Part shown: positions 41,397-53,378 of the stretch, piece after piece
Layout of the letters: each line of letters opens with the position of its first letter
Position numbering within the stretch: position 1 is the stretch's first letter
Source of the DNA: Zopfochytrium polystomum
Taxonomy: Eukaryota; Chytridiomycota; Chytridiomycetes; Chytridiales; Chytridiaceae
Direction of reading: 5' to 3'
Assembly: GCA_025765615.1 (NCBI GenBank)
Contig: JAIVFJ010000149.1
Location: 1 to 64,000, forward strand
DNA length: 64,000 bases
Notes under the pieces: model-generated
What the model saw: only the letters and a program-made list of their open reading frames with translations
What the model was told of the DNA's origin: nothing
The model's database searches: none
Translations under genes and position numbers: made by a program

Positions 41397-42295
41397 TCAA
41401 ACCGTCACAATCAGCTTCTCATTCGCGGCCAACACCTCCTTCTCGACCTCGGCATACAACCCCTCAAACTCGGCAACGTCCTCCTCGCTCGCGGCGGGGG
41501 CCTTCTTGCCGTTAGGTTTGCCGCCGCGGACCAGCATGATGCACGAGGTCGGGCGCTTTGTGGACGCGGCCGCGCCGAGGTCCTCCTTGGACGGGACGTA
41601 GACGTACGGCACGTTGGCTTCTTCGCAGAGGACTGGGAGGTGCGTCAGGACGTCGATCGGGCTGATGTCGCCGGCGAGGAGTACGATGCTGTGGGATGGA
41701 GAGAGAGACGTGGAAGGGATTCGGTGTCAGGAGGATCTGTTTGGGCCCGGTCCACAAGACAAAGCACAGTCCGCGCGGTGAAGTTTACGAACCCTTTTGA
41801 TCCTTTCCGCAGACCCTTGACGACTTCCTTGACACCGCGCTTCAGAGTGCGGAGCTTCGTTCCTGCATGGGGGACACGGGTAACGGTCGATCAGCGTCAG
41901 AAGAAAGAAAGAAAGAAAAAACCCAAAAAAATTAAGAAAAAAAAAGGGTCTGATCGCTACCACCCGAAACGCCCTGGGGGCAGGTGGGCAAGGCAGGGCG
42001 GGGTGAAAATTCAAGTGGGGGGGTGCGGGGGAGGTGGTGCGGGGAGGTCAAACGGGGGGGTCCGTCGCACCTTTCTTGACGACCTTGTAAGCCTTTTGGT
42101 GAGCTTCTTCCCGGCGAGTGGGTGGGCGATCGCGCTGACGGACTTGACACGCTCTTCGTAGTCGACGGTCGGTTTGCTCTTTGCGGGGCTGGCGTCGACC
42201 TGCATCGCTTCCTCTGCGCCAGCGGTGGCAGCGGCGGCGGCGGCGGCCTTCTTCGCCTTCTTCTTCGCGGCCTTCTCTGCTGCTGCGTCTGTCAT
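41397..42295 (-). CDS. NHP2: H/ACA snoRNP protein Nhp2 (L7Ae family), with one apparent frame break
   Basis: Binds H/ACA guide RNAs and is needed for rRNA pseudouridylation. Exons 42295-42071, 41862-41793 and 41688-41397. Spliced core: TLKRGVKEVVKGLRKGSKG, then IVLLAGDISPIDVLTHLPVL, CEEANVPYVYVPSKEDLG and AASTKRPTSCIMLV, all Nhp2 hallmarks. The N-terminus is Lys/Ala-rich (EKAAKKKAKK). In exon 1 the frame reads KKLTKRLTRSSRK, but the next frame over reads AYKVVKK, as expected for the family and for the splice phase; one A is missing from the A-run at 42094-42097 (4 instead of 5). This may be an assembly error or a real lesion. The C-terminal ~40 residues are acidic and helical. Confidence 0.88.
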
Positions 42296-42960
42296 GGTTG
42301 GCTTAGCGGTTGTTCCTTTGTGGGGTCCCTTTCTTTTTGTTTTTTTTTTTTCTCTGACAAGAGCGCAGGGAACTTGTCAGAATTAGATATAAGCTTGGTG
42401 CACAACTTCGTTCGAAGCCCCAGGTCAGAAAGAAAAAACGCTCTCAACAGCTCGGACGTCACAACTTCATTCAAATGCCAGGCGGGTAATCTTTTTCGCT
42501 GATAGACATTGTATACTGTTGATGTCGAGCCATTCCGACCAGGCGCAAAGAAATAAGAAAATTAGAAAAACTTCACAAAAGGAAAAAAACACTAAAAACT
42601 AAAACAACTTACGCCTTTAATTGGCATGCTGCGTCCTGGCCCAAGGGGTCTTGGTAGGACGATTTTTTAAGTACTTGAAAGCTTTCGTGTCTGCGAGTGC
42701 TTCAAAAAGGACAAGTCATCCTGCCTTGACGTCACACTCTTCACAAACTGCACGGTGAGGACTCTGGCACTTGAAAACTGACGCTCGCCCAACTTGGCAA
42801 TATCAACTGCAATTGTCACACAATGAAGTTGAAAAAGCCTCACTGGGATTCAAAAGAGAGGGCAGTTTTCTCTGCTTTCGGAAAGACATGATCTTTTCAC
42901 GCTGACGCGCTGGAGCAAGTGCTAGCAGAACAAGTTCCAGCTGCACAAAAAATTGATGGC
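42296..42960. other. upstream region of NHP2
   Basis: Holds a T-run near 42339-42350 and the block AAAAAACGCTCTCAACAGCTC (42428-42448), which reappears almost unchanged at 47248-47268. No coding feature seen. The AT-richer part after 42500 leads into the repeat island. Confidence 0.45.
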
Positions 42961-42961
42961 A

Positions 42962-43745
42962 TTAGATTAAAGAGCATAGCATACCGGATATCTCTGAGCC
43001 CTTTATTTTGAATTCTGGGAGAATGTAGGTGTCAAATAATCCCAGTCGAGCAGGTGAATGGGCCAGCTCCTGGGAATATTTGTTCTTCTTCTCCTGAATT
43101 TGTCCAATCAGCTCAAGAAGAGACCTAGCGTACCCCTGTTTCCGCAAAACATCGAGCCTCTTTCAGGTTCTTCGGTGCATCCAAAAGCTTCTTACTGACG
43201 TCCAAGGCAGTAGCAGATAGATCACTTGAAAGCACAGTGGCATAGTTTGACTTCAGCTGTTTCACCAGGGTGTCGGCCTCATTCACAGAAACTTGTTCGT
43301 TGATATGGTCTGCAAATTTACTCTGCTTTTTGGCCAAGTTGCCGTTCCACTTCCTCACTATATATGTCCTTTCCCACCCATGGTACACAACAGCCCCATA
43401 ATCTGTGGAAATAGTGACATTGTGGCGAATCCCAGGGTCACCTGCCGCCACACTTTTAAGTGAGTCCATCATATCCCCAGATTGACCACCAACAAGCCAA
43501 GGCTGTCGGTCCTTCAGCCTCGGAATCCAGACATGTGTATTTCTGTCCAGAGATCGAAGGTGCGGTGGACCCCCAAGCTCTTGTGAAAACCAAAACAGCT
43601 CAGACTCCCACTTTGACGTTCTAGAGCCTTCTTTCTCAGCTTTTGAAGAAGTTTGTTGGTCGAATCTCGTCCAGTATAATTGCGACCAAGAGGCCTTGAA
43701 TCCCAATTCAGCCTGCCCAGAATCAGATTCAGCCTCCTCAGGAAT
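42962..43745 (-). pseudogene. truncated unknown coding fragment abutting a transposon end
   Basis: A coding-like frame (43745 down to about 43130) starts exactly at the boundary of the adjoining inverted-repeat element, where the element supplies a stop in the same frame, so the 5' part appears to have been lost. It contains LFWFSQELGGPPHLRS, IPRLKDRQPWLVGGQSG and YGAVVYHGWERTYIVRKW. Near 43135 it shifts by one base into a second frame (RKQGYARSLLELIGQIQEKK, then LFDTYILPEF) that ends at 42962. About 260 residues remain. No family recognised. Confidence 0.4.
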
Positions 43746-44127
43746 GTGAGACTACACCAAGGTCTCAGTGATAAACTCTAGGGATTTTATTTGCAAAAAC
43801 AAGCATACCTGTCATAAAACCACAAGGATCAGGACCCCTATTATTATTCCTGGTTCTTTAGTTTCCAAGGCATTATCAAAGTGCATTTGCAGCTAACCCG
43901 TTTTTATTATTGGGCCTGCTTTTACTACTTTTGTCTCAACAGTTACCATTGCACCAGGGTTTTCTCAACATATTTTCTTTTTTGGTGACTAACGGAGGCT
44001 GCCAGAATGCCTAGGGACGGGGCACCTGACAGGCTGTATCCCAAGCCCATCTAATTTATTTTTTATTTTTGGCACTTGTACATACACACATAGGGTTGGG
44101 GGGACTTAGAGCATTTGTGGTGGATGC
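43746..44127 (+). repeat. left arm of inverted repeat
   Basis: Begins TGTGAGACTACACC and ends at GTGGATGC. Pairs with 46000-46372. Confidence 0.8.
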
Positions 44128-45999
44128 TCCAAGTCAGGGGGAGTTGACTTGTCAATTTTCTCTCTCTCTGTTTTGGGCCATTTCTCGTTCTTCAATCTGA
44201 TTTCTGTCCTTTGGCACCAATACAGAGTCCCTTCAAATCCATCTGGCTTGCAAGGTGAGGGTAGTGAGAGATGGTACACACCCAGGTGTGTGCATGGTCC
44301 CTTAGTGGGGCCCCTCTTAAGGGGCTGTGGGTGGGGAATGCAGCTGGTCCCACCAGCAACTGTGTGACATTGCCGGCTCTGTGTTGGAGTGAGGATCCCC
44401 AGCACTTGCCTGCCGCGTCGATGGTGGTGGTGGTGGTGGCGACGACGACAGCATCGTCATCCCCAACCTTCCCATCCCTGCGAGGGTGTTGGTGGCTGCG
44501 CTCTGTGCAGACCCCAACGCTTGAGAGTTCAATCTACAAGTGCCTGTCTTGGTCCTATTGCTGAGAGTAAGATGTGTGAGTACGAGTGCAATGTGATAAA
44601 GCCTGTTGGTTGAGTGATCGTGCCGATGCAGCCTGGCAGGGTGTGTGTACGATCGCAGGTATTTCCGTGTGCAAGTTCCCTGCTAGCGACCTTCCGACCC
44701 CTACATAGTCGACTCCCTGCTCTCTCTCCCCTGTCGCTGGTGACGATGAGGGCTCCTGCAGCACCGTCCGCAACGAGGGGCGCTAGGTCGCACCCTGTCT
44801 GTTCTGTCGCTATTAACTGCTCCTGTTGTATTTGAGACTCCTGAGATAAAACCCCCCCAATTCCCTCTTCTCTCTCTTTATTCTGCAGTTGTGTTGCGCC
44901 CTCGGGAGTGCCCTTCCATTTCCCCTTGCATTGGCCTGTGGCCACATGAGTAATCGGTGCTCTGGCACTAATCCCTCAGAGGATTGTCCCTCTGAGTGTT
45001 CATTCTTTTGTGTTTGAGACCCCTGTTAGACAGATCAGTAGGGATACTTTGTGGACTAGGCAAGTAGTAGGGTTGAAACACCCCCTAGACAACAGCCCAA
45101 TTAAGTTAGTTTTAGCCCATTATTTGCTTTCCCTCACTCTAGGGCCCAGATCCCAGGGTCAAAGGAGTGAGTATGGTCTCACAGGAACAGTCCCAGTCTG
45201 CTCGTGAAAGCATATGTCCGTCTTTGAAAATGTCTTTTTGGTGATAATAAACTCCACCTTCCATCAAAGCAACGAAATTTGGAAATCTGTACAGAGTGAT
45301 CAAGACAATGAGCTTCTTTCCAGGTTCCTTGCTGCAGCTGAAAGTCTTTGGGCCTGGAAAAATCAGCGGATTCGACTTCGTCGCCTCCGGACCTGTTCTT
45401 GTTGCCTCATTGAAAGAAATATTAATTCCGTCAATTGTAACCTTTTTTGAGGTTGTTAGATTATCTTTTCCCAGCTGCAATCATTTACCTGGTCCAGCTG
45501 AGGTTCCTTCTTTTTCCACCTTTTGCGCAAACAAAAGTGACAGAGAAGTAGTTTTGATGGTTCAAAATGCTGAACCCACTGTACCTGAAGCCGCTGTAGA
45601 CTGCGTTAGATTGAGCGACACTGCATTTTGGGATCACTTCACCCAAGGCTACAACTGTTCTGTGTATTTGCACGTAGCATCTTCCATACAAAAAAAGGTT
45701 ATGGATGTTGAAACACTGCAACACCAACCACTTTGCCTTGATTCCCTCGCAAACATAGAGCTGACTCCATCCGTGCTTCTGTAAAAGATTCGACAAGCTG
45801 CAGCATCAGCGTTCTCGGTGGAACAGTCTGCCATGGGTGGGGTCGATGTGGCGCTGGTCAATTCTGCGGCGAGTGACTATTAATTGGAGGTCACTATTTG
45901 ACAGCGTGGGTCAAATTACGTCAAGGATATTTGTCAATTTTTTCTCAGCTTGCAAGGGAGTCAGTTACTTTTGGTCACATTTTGGAGACTCTATTTTTC
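44128..45999 (-). other. interior of the inverted-repeat element
   Basis: Two adjacent minus-strand frames (45796-45485 and 45480-45139) carry coding-like sequence: YVCEGIKAKWLVLQCFNIHN, LNHQNYFSVTFVCAKGGKR, LIVLITLYRFPNFVALMEGG. Between them a possible short intron or frameshift occurs at about 45485. A (GGT)n-like run is at 44420-44440. No domain was recognised, and the products are AT-richer than host genes. Confidence 0.3.
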
Positions 46000-46372
46000 G
46001 CATCCAGCACAAATGCTCTAAGCCCCCCAACCCTATGCATGTATATACCAGAGCCAAAAATAAATAAAAATTAAGTGGTTGTGGGGTATGGCCTGTCAGG
46101 CACCCAATCCCTTGGCAGTTGGTCAGTCTCCATTAGTCACTGAAAAAGAAAATTTGTTGAGAAAACCCTGGTAAACTGCTAAGACAAAAGTAGTAAAAGC
46201 AGGCCCAATAATAAGACAGGTTAGGTGCAAAAACAGTTTGGTAACGCCTTGGAAACTAAAGAACTGGGAATAATAATAGGAGTCCCAATCCTTGCAGTTT
46301 TATGACAGGTACGCTTGTTTTTGTGAATAAAATGCCAAGACCTTGTCACTGAGACCTCAGTGTAGTCTCACA
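46000..46372 (-). repeat. right arm of inverted repeat
   Basis: Reverse-complement counterpart of 43746-44127, ending at TGTAGTCTCACA. Confidence 0.8.
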
Positions 46373-46579
46373 GTCACATATGCGTTAAACCAAACAAAAA
46401 AAGAAAAACAAAAAAACACAAGCCCACCACATTTGTCAAGCCAAGTAAACAACGAAGGTGCAACCAAGAGCCAACAAGAGGAGTGCGACAAGTCAAGTTT
46501 TTTTTCTTGCTATTCTTGCCTTTTGTCTTTCTGATTACCGATTGTTTGTTCACCCCCACTTGCCAAAAATGGAACAAAT

Positions 46580-47160
46580 GGCATTGTTCTTGCCACACGG
46601 CCCCATGATAGTGGTAGCAAAGCGGAAGCTATATTCGCGGCATTCAGCTGCAATTTACTATTCATCTCCAACACCATAATTGCGTTATTAGCTAATTCTC
46701 TGATTTCCATCACTGCAGCCTGATATAGCGGTAGCATACCTGCCGCTAGATTCCGATCGTCATTTTCAACAACTTTGTGGCAGCAACTCATCTTTTATTG
46801 GCCATTGCCACACTCATTTTCTCAGTCCGGCAGGCTCCATAGCAGCTGTCTGATATAGCAATGGCAAACCACCAGATTTGCAGCCTGTGGCTGCAGTCTC
46901 ATCATCCTTCTGCCGTAACCATTTTACTTTGCATTTTGCTCTCTCACTCGTGGATATAGCGGCAGCTAAGCCGCCGCGAGATTCGCAGCCTTTGGTTGCA
47001 ATGTAATATTCATTTTCAAAACTATAAGCATGTTTTTTCTGTTAATTCTCCATCACTGCCACGCAGTAGCAAAGGTGCTGCTAGATTTGCAACCTTCGGC
47101 GGCAGTCTACTATTCAATTTCAACACCAAAAGCGTGTTATTTTCCTTTTCAGCAACTCGA
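46580..47160 (+). repeat. degenerate tandem repeat array
   Basis: Three or four diverged units of roughly 130-200 bp. Each carries a GATATAGCGGTAGC-like block, a GATTCGCAGCC/GATTTGCAGCC block, GGCTGCAGTCTACTATTC and TTTTCAACACC. Best seen at 46700-46760, 46845-46900, 46955-47020 and 47060-47130. No open reading frame of note. Confidence 0.55.
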
Positions 47161-47460
47161 ATTTAGATTGGTGGATGAGGGGACTTGTCAGCAGCCTGGG
47201 CGGTCAGTTTGTTTGTGGATTAATGGCACTCACTTGCTGCGGCGGAAGGGTTGTGAAAAAAACGCGCTCAACAGCCCGGACATCACTAATTCCTTTCGGT
47301 AGATAATATATAAACACAGCGCTGGAAAGGTTGCACAAACAGAAAAAGAAGAAAAAACGATACTCTCCACGCGAAAAGCAATTTGGGACGCACACGAAAA
47401 AAAAAAAAAAAAAAACCGAAAAAAGGAAAAGCGAAAGCAAAAACATTCGAGCGACTCGCT

Positions 47461-50400
47461 TCAGCTCCTCTTCAGCTGAAGCCAGCCGCGCTCCGGCTTT
47501 CGACCGTTGCCGCCCAAAATCCCGGCGGACGGTACAGGGGGCAGGAGCGTCAGCGGTCCGGGACCACCTGCGCCACTGGCTGACGACGGGCTCACAGCAG
47601 ACATCAAGGACCGCACCTGCGCCCCGCCGCTGACGATTCCAGAGAGCAACAAGCCACCGCCTCCCGGAGCCCCGCCGCTAGAGGTGCGGAAGCGTGAACC
47701 TCCGCCGCTTCCAGCGCCCCCTTGACCCTGCTGGAATGCGTCCCCTGCGCCAGCGGGACTTACCAGGCCGGTGCCGCCGCCGCCGACTCCGACGCCGTTT
47801 GGACCGTTTGGACCGCTAGCCACACGCGGCTCCAAAGCAAGAGACGCTTGAAACTGTTGGCTTGGCGTTCGGAGCAGGTCGCTTCCACCGTCGCGAAGAA
47901 CTTTGTGGACGGTCGGTATTTGGGCCCACGGAAACCTGGGGGGCGACAACAACCCGTCCAGGGCAGAGGGATCGCTCACGTCTGGTGCACTCGCATCGCT
48001 TCCGCCGCCGTCATGGACTTCCACCTTGCTTGGAGAACCCGTTGGGAGTGCGTCGAGGACAACACCCCAGTGGGACCAAGAGTTCGGGACTCTGTCCAAG
48101 TGAACGCAGCCGGCAGGCCACTGGAACTGAAGTGCTTGATCGATCACTGTGCTTATCCACCAGCATCGGTCAAAGTTAATCATGGGTTCCAACTGCTGTT
48201 GCGTCTGCAGGTCACTTTGAGGTTTTTGGCCGTCGACTCCAGCGGGAATTCCAATCACAGGATGTATTTCGCTCAGCTGTATGATCTCGCGGAGATGCAT
48301 TCCCAGCCACGGTACGCAATACTGCTGTAGCGGACTCTTCGATCGAGAGCGCTTAGTTGAAGCGATGTTTGCCAGAAGGGAACGCAGCACGCGGAAGTTG
48401 GCGGAGGGCGAGAACAAATGCTGCAACGACTGCAACAGGCTTTTCGCGGACTTTGGTACTTTCTCCCAGGACTTTGTCAGTCGAAACAACGACGCAGACG
48501 AAAGCGATGCCGTGATGGCGTTTGCAGCGTTGAGATTGAGGTATTCCAAGCAACACTTCAAAACGACAGATGTCCCACAGAGACACAGTTCAGTACAAAC
48601 GAACGTTAATCATTTAACCAAACAGAAACTTGCGACACTTACGTTCGCAACGCGAATCCAGTGGACCATCATTTCAGCCCGAGCGCTTGGGGTGTCGCAT
48701 CCAATAACGGCCGTTGTGACTAGTCCAACCACAACGTTGAACCTCTCATTCAGCGCAATGACTCCGGATACTGGAGGTGATCCAGCAGGTGCATCAAGTG
48801 CCGCCTCCTCCTCCGAGGCTCTCCACCGGCCAGAAGACTTCGCCGCGGCCAGAAGCCCTTGCGGTGTGATAGTGACATAAATCTCGCGATCAATTGCCAC
48901 CAGATGCTGCGCGACTGACACAGGGTCAATCAGTATCAGGTCTTTCGGGAGGTTTACGGCAACTGTGGTGTGTCGAGTGTCCAACGGCGGCAAATTTGAC
49001 ACTGGCTTGCTTCCCATCGCCGCCACCGGGTGAGGTGCTGACTGGGGCCGTGTCGAAACTCGTGGTGGAGGAAGTGGAGCCTGCATAGCACTCAGCAATG
49101 AGCATTATTTCGTCCACAAACTTCGGAAAAGGAACTTCCTCACCGTTAAGCGTCCCCACAATTTCTCAATGTGAGCGGCAACATCTTTCAGACGCTCGGC
49201 TCCTTTCTTCAGCTCGTCGTCGGCGTCACCGCCGTTGAACAAGGTGACATGAACATCTTTGTAGCGCAGTGCTTCATCAATTTTATCTCGATATCCAGCC
49301 ATGTCCGAGCGATGAGAGGGCGGCATGTATAACTCGAGCAGCATGGCAATTAACCGCAGAGCAGCTATTCTGACCGGAATCCTGACGTAGGCTATGTACG
49401 AATGGACAAAGTTTGGTGGAAGGTCTTCAGGAAGTGACAAGGTGGACTCAAGTCGCATAATAATGTGAGTAAGGAGAATATTAAGTGTTGTAAAGGAGGA
49501 AAAGGATTGGAGGAAGCTGTGAGTAAACGAGGGATCTAAACCAAGCCAAATTAGCTAATGCAGGAACATGGCTCCATCATCCTTGCCTCTTGTACAGTAG
49601 TGAGTCATGCGGACGACAAGCATGGCCATCGTTCCACTCCGGACGAAGCGACCGTCGGATGCTGCTGGATCCATTGATACGCGTTTTTGAAGCGGTGCAT
49701 CTTTTTTCAAGCCTTCAAATACCAGTCCGACATAATTGTCTTCTAAAATGTATGGAAGCAGGTAGTCCGGAATTTTCGCCGGGAACTGCGGTGAACAACA
49801 GGGGTATGAGACCAATTTAGGGAAGAGAAGTGACAACATAAATGCAATATAGCTTACGTGAGAAGACATTGCCTCTGCGGTTGCGGTTGTTTCGGTCGGA
49901 GTTTGAGAGGTTGGGGGTTTTTCAGACGCTGGTGATACTTCGCTGGCTGCAAGCGCGCCCTTCTCAGCGGCGAAGCCTAGCTCTCCTAGAACGCCAACAC
50001 CCGCCGAGACAGCGTGGCCGTCGTGTCCTTCAACAGCTGCAGGAGAGGTGGACGCTGGGCTGGCCGCTGATCGCCTCTCGATTTCAAGGAGCGCAAGGTC
50101 AACGGAAGCAAGAAAGTCATCAAGTGCGAAGTGCAGGCTTTCGACTGAAGTCAACGATTGAAAGCAAAGTAAAACCATCAACTGAATGTTTGCCGGTAGC
50201 CTTCGAACATTTCTGGAGATCTGATCTTGCAGGACTTCCGCCGCAGGAAAACGACTATGTTGCCCTGATCCGAGAGAATCCAACGGCCTTGTACTTGGTC
50301 GGCGCTCCCAAAGGGCCGCGAGTGCTGCAACAACGGCACCAGTCGCCGCCTCCAGCTGCGATCGTAAGTCTTCGGACTTGGATTTTCCCCCTCCAGAAAG

Positions 50401-53378
50401 ACTTCTTTCGCTCTTTTCAGATTCTTTGATGATGTCGCAGCCGTCTGCAACAAGCGATTCAACAGTCTCGAGAAGAGCTGATCCAACAATCATAAGACGC
50501 TCCAACACCGAGGAAGTTCCCGCGGGGTCTGGGGACACGCTGGGTGGAAGATCCAAAGACCCGAACGTCGACACGCTCAAGGTGAAGTTGTAATCGCTTC
50601 CACCCGCCGTCCCCAATTTCCCGCTGGAGACATCAGACACAAATGCCAAGAACGTGGCGTTCAAAGCCTTCGCAAAATTTCTTGTTCTAACCCGGAGGGC
50701 CGGTCGGTACTTGAATGAGAGAGGCTGCACGCTAGAGTCTGTTTTTACTGATGCTGCAAGTTGTGGCGAGAGCGAGGTTCCGCGAGCGCGCGACGACATG
50801 AGCCGGAGGGCGCGTTTCCAAGCAGCCAAAAGGTCTGGTGGTACAATCGAATCGACCAGAGAAAGAGGGCCTGAGTGGTGCGAAGATCCCGTTCCCGCAG
50901 AGGATAAGTCAGCCCGCTCCTTCAAAACAGAGTCCACTGAACCTCGTCTGCGAAGCGGAGGAAGGCCCGGGCTGGATGCCCCATCCCGATGACGATCACT
51001 ACTAGAGTCTCGGGGGGGTCTTTCCAAGGTGAAACGGCCAGCTCGACTAGGATCGGCGGAATGAATATGCCTCGAGTTTGCTCCTTGCCACATAATCCGA
51101 GGGCGCTGACTTTTACCAGCTGGATCCACGGGAGAAGGACTACGGACAGCGAAAGCAAAAGTCTCAGCGCCTAAACCATCGTCTGCTGATTGAGAGCTCG
51201 TTGATGGAGTTGCGGACGTCAGCGATCCTGAAAGTGACGGCGAACTGCTCCTCAATGAGCTCTGGCGTGTACCGATCTTCCTGTCCTGCTCTTCCATTAG
51301 ACTGATAGTCGCGGCTGTGTCCTCCACGATGTACGAAAGAGTCAATAGAGTGTCCGTCCATTGTCGAACAGCCTGGTCTCGGGATTGCGAGGATAGTTGT
51401 TCTGGCTTCTTTTTCCCTGCCACCTGCACGTAGAGATTGAATTATGACTTTCGAGTCATCACGCCCCCAGAGTGCATACCTTTGTTTCGTTCGAAATCAC
51501 GATCGACAAGTCCAAAGCGCGAGCCACCGCTTCACTGCCAGCAAATTCGAACAAGTCAGCTCCTGACGCAGAACCAGCATCTAGCTCGAGGACCCTTGGA
51601 ATAATATGACCCAAACGATCGTATCCTTTAAAGAATTTATCGCAGTAGAATAAGATGTCGGAGGTCACCGAGAGAAAGGAATCGAGTGAAGCATCTTTTG
51701 GCAGCTTAGATTTCGACAGTATGAATTGACAAAGAGTTCGGGCCATTGATCTTATCGCCTCGGTGTCAGTTGGCAAAGCAGCCGAATCAAGGACGGCGGA
51801 GGAAAGCTGTATTGTCCGCCGATCAGCGGCTCCAGACACAAACGATTTGTTGATCGTACTCACCTCTAGGGAATTTTCCAACTCGATGACGACAAACGCC
51901 CAAAGTTGAATGCTCAGCTGATCGGCTTGTCCAACCCGATTCGCCAATTGTTCTCGAATAAACGTCGATCCCTGCAGCGCTCCTGTCTTCGCGGCCGCTG
52001 CAATATCAAGCTTTACGGATTCAAAGTAAGTCTTAAGGTGCCCGACTTGCTGCTGGGTTCCTGCTGAATGTAGAATAAATGATGCGGCCAGAAGAAAGGA
52101 GACAGCGTTGGACATGGACAAAGCTGCCAGGTCACTGGCATGCGATATTTCAATTTGGTGGTCTGATGGGACCGCGAAGAGTCGGTCTGTTGGGGTTGCA
52201 GATCGAATACCATTATCGGAAGGTAGTAACGAGTGTTTCAGTAACGACAGGCTTTCCATGACGCCCATTGATAACTCTTCAATTGAGCTCAATAGCTTCT
52301 GGATGACCAGCGGATGAAGGATATGAACTCCTTTGGATAGAAGGATTTTGGGCGGAGGTACACTGTGTTGCTCAGGCTGGGCGCGCAATGCCGGTGAGGC
52401 CGGAGCGGAATGTGAGACACTCAGCGGGGGAGTTTCGCGATGCCAGTTGTGTTGCGATGTTGCAAATGACTGCTGCGATGGGCTCCTTTCGGAACGGATC
52501 TTTGCGCTTCCAAGCTGAGCCGGGCTTGCAAAAGGGTGCAGCAAATGCTGTGAAGTCGCCGGTGAGGAAGGTGACGGTACCGACACAGCGGTCAGGGAGG
52601 GATCAGCCGAGCTTCGCCCAGATCGGAAGGAGCCCGAACGGCGCTGAGGGGGAAGTGGCGATGAACGCGACGAACGGTCTTGGGTGTAGGGTACGGTCTC
52701 ATTCTCCCTCCAAGACGATGATGTCGACGAGGAAGGATACCCATGAGTTGAAACCACGTGTGATCCTGAGTTAGGAAGGCTAGCGGGCTTTGGTCCTTGA
52801 AGGAAGGGTGGAGGGTTCTCAGCATAAAACGATGGTGGAAACAGCGAACGTCGCGGTGGCGATGTCACTGTTGCAGTTGGCGTCTGCTGTGGGGTCGCGA
52901 TGCTCCACTGCTGGCGTTGGTCTGCGTGGGAAACGAACGGCCTTCTAGCTGGCCCGGGAGCTCTCCCTTGCTGGGGATGCCCACCGTCTGTCAAAACCGC
53001 GTGCCACGAAGGGTCAACGCTGGCCGGTTCCACCGATGGCGGGACACCGATGGGGTAGTCGGGAACAGGGAAGCCTCCGACGCCAGGTGCGCTTCTGGCA
53101 TTTAGGTTGTTCGCCATTGCTGGACGATCGGCATCATCGGAAACGCTGGATGTGACAGTCTGCAGCAGAGACTGCAGATGCTGTTGCTGCTGCTGGCTCC
53201 GGAGCTGTTGTGCGTGGGTGGAGTGCAAGGGCTGATGATTGACAGGTTGATGTGGGTGGGAGGTGAACTGGAGTTGATTTTGATATTGAAGCAGCTGATG
53301 GGTGGGCGGATGTGGCGGATAATGAGGATGCAGGTCGGAGGAGCGATGCTGCTGGAATTGCGGCAGGTGCTGGTCCAT
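47461..53378 (-). CDS. Ras guanine-nucleotide exchange factor (Cdc25-type RasGEF), large
   Basis: RasGEFs load GTP on Ras-family GTPases at membranes. Six exons: 53378-51480, 51423-49858, 49785-49596, 49535-49144, 49080-48643 and 48555-47461; about 1860 residues. The N-terminal third is Gln/His/Pro/Ser-rich and disordered, followed by helical segments (SIEELSMGVMESLSLLKHSL, LSYIVEDTAATISLMEEQD). The RasGEF_N region is assembled across the third intron: YPSFTHSFLQSFSSFTTL, then VRIPVRIAALRLIAMLLELY. The catalytic domain has DPVSVAQHLVAIDREIYVTI, ALNERFNVVVGLVTTAVIG, RAEMMVHWIRVAN, LEYLNLNAANAITASLSS, LFRLTKSWEKVP, and YCVPWLGMHLREIIQLSE. No SH3 or PH domain was seen. The short introns (56-87 nt) restore phase at every junction. 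The tail after the catalytic domain is Gly/Ser/Pro-rich. Confidence 0.85.

Larger units (their letters stand above)
43746..46372. mobile_element. 2.6-kb element bounded by ~375-bp inverted repeats
   Basis: The left arm (43746-44127) and right arm (46000-46372, opposite orientation) are about 80-85% alike by eye over their whole length and share ends TGTGAGACTACAC. Shared blocks include GGGCCTGCTTTTACTACTTT, AGGGTTTTCTCAACA and CATAGGGTTGGGGGG. No clear flanking target duplication was found. Long terminal inverted repeats of this size are typical of Mutator-like elements, but no transposase motif was seen inside; two LTRs in opposite orientation are an alternative. The interior (44128-45999) has minus-strand frames with unidentified products. 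Confidence 0.7.
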
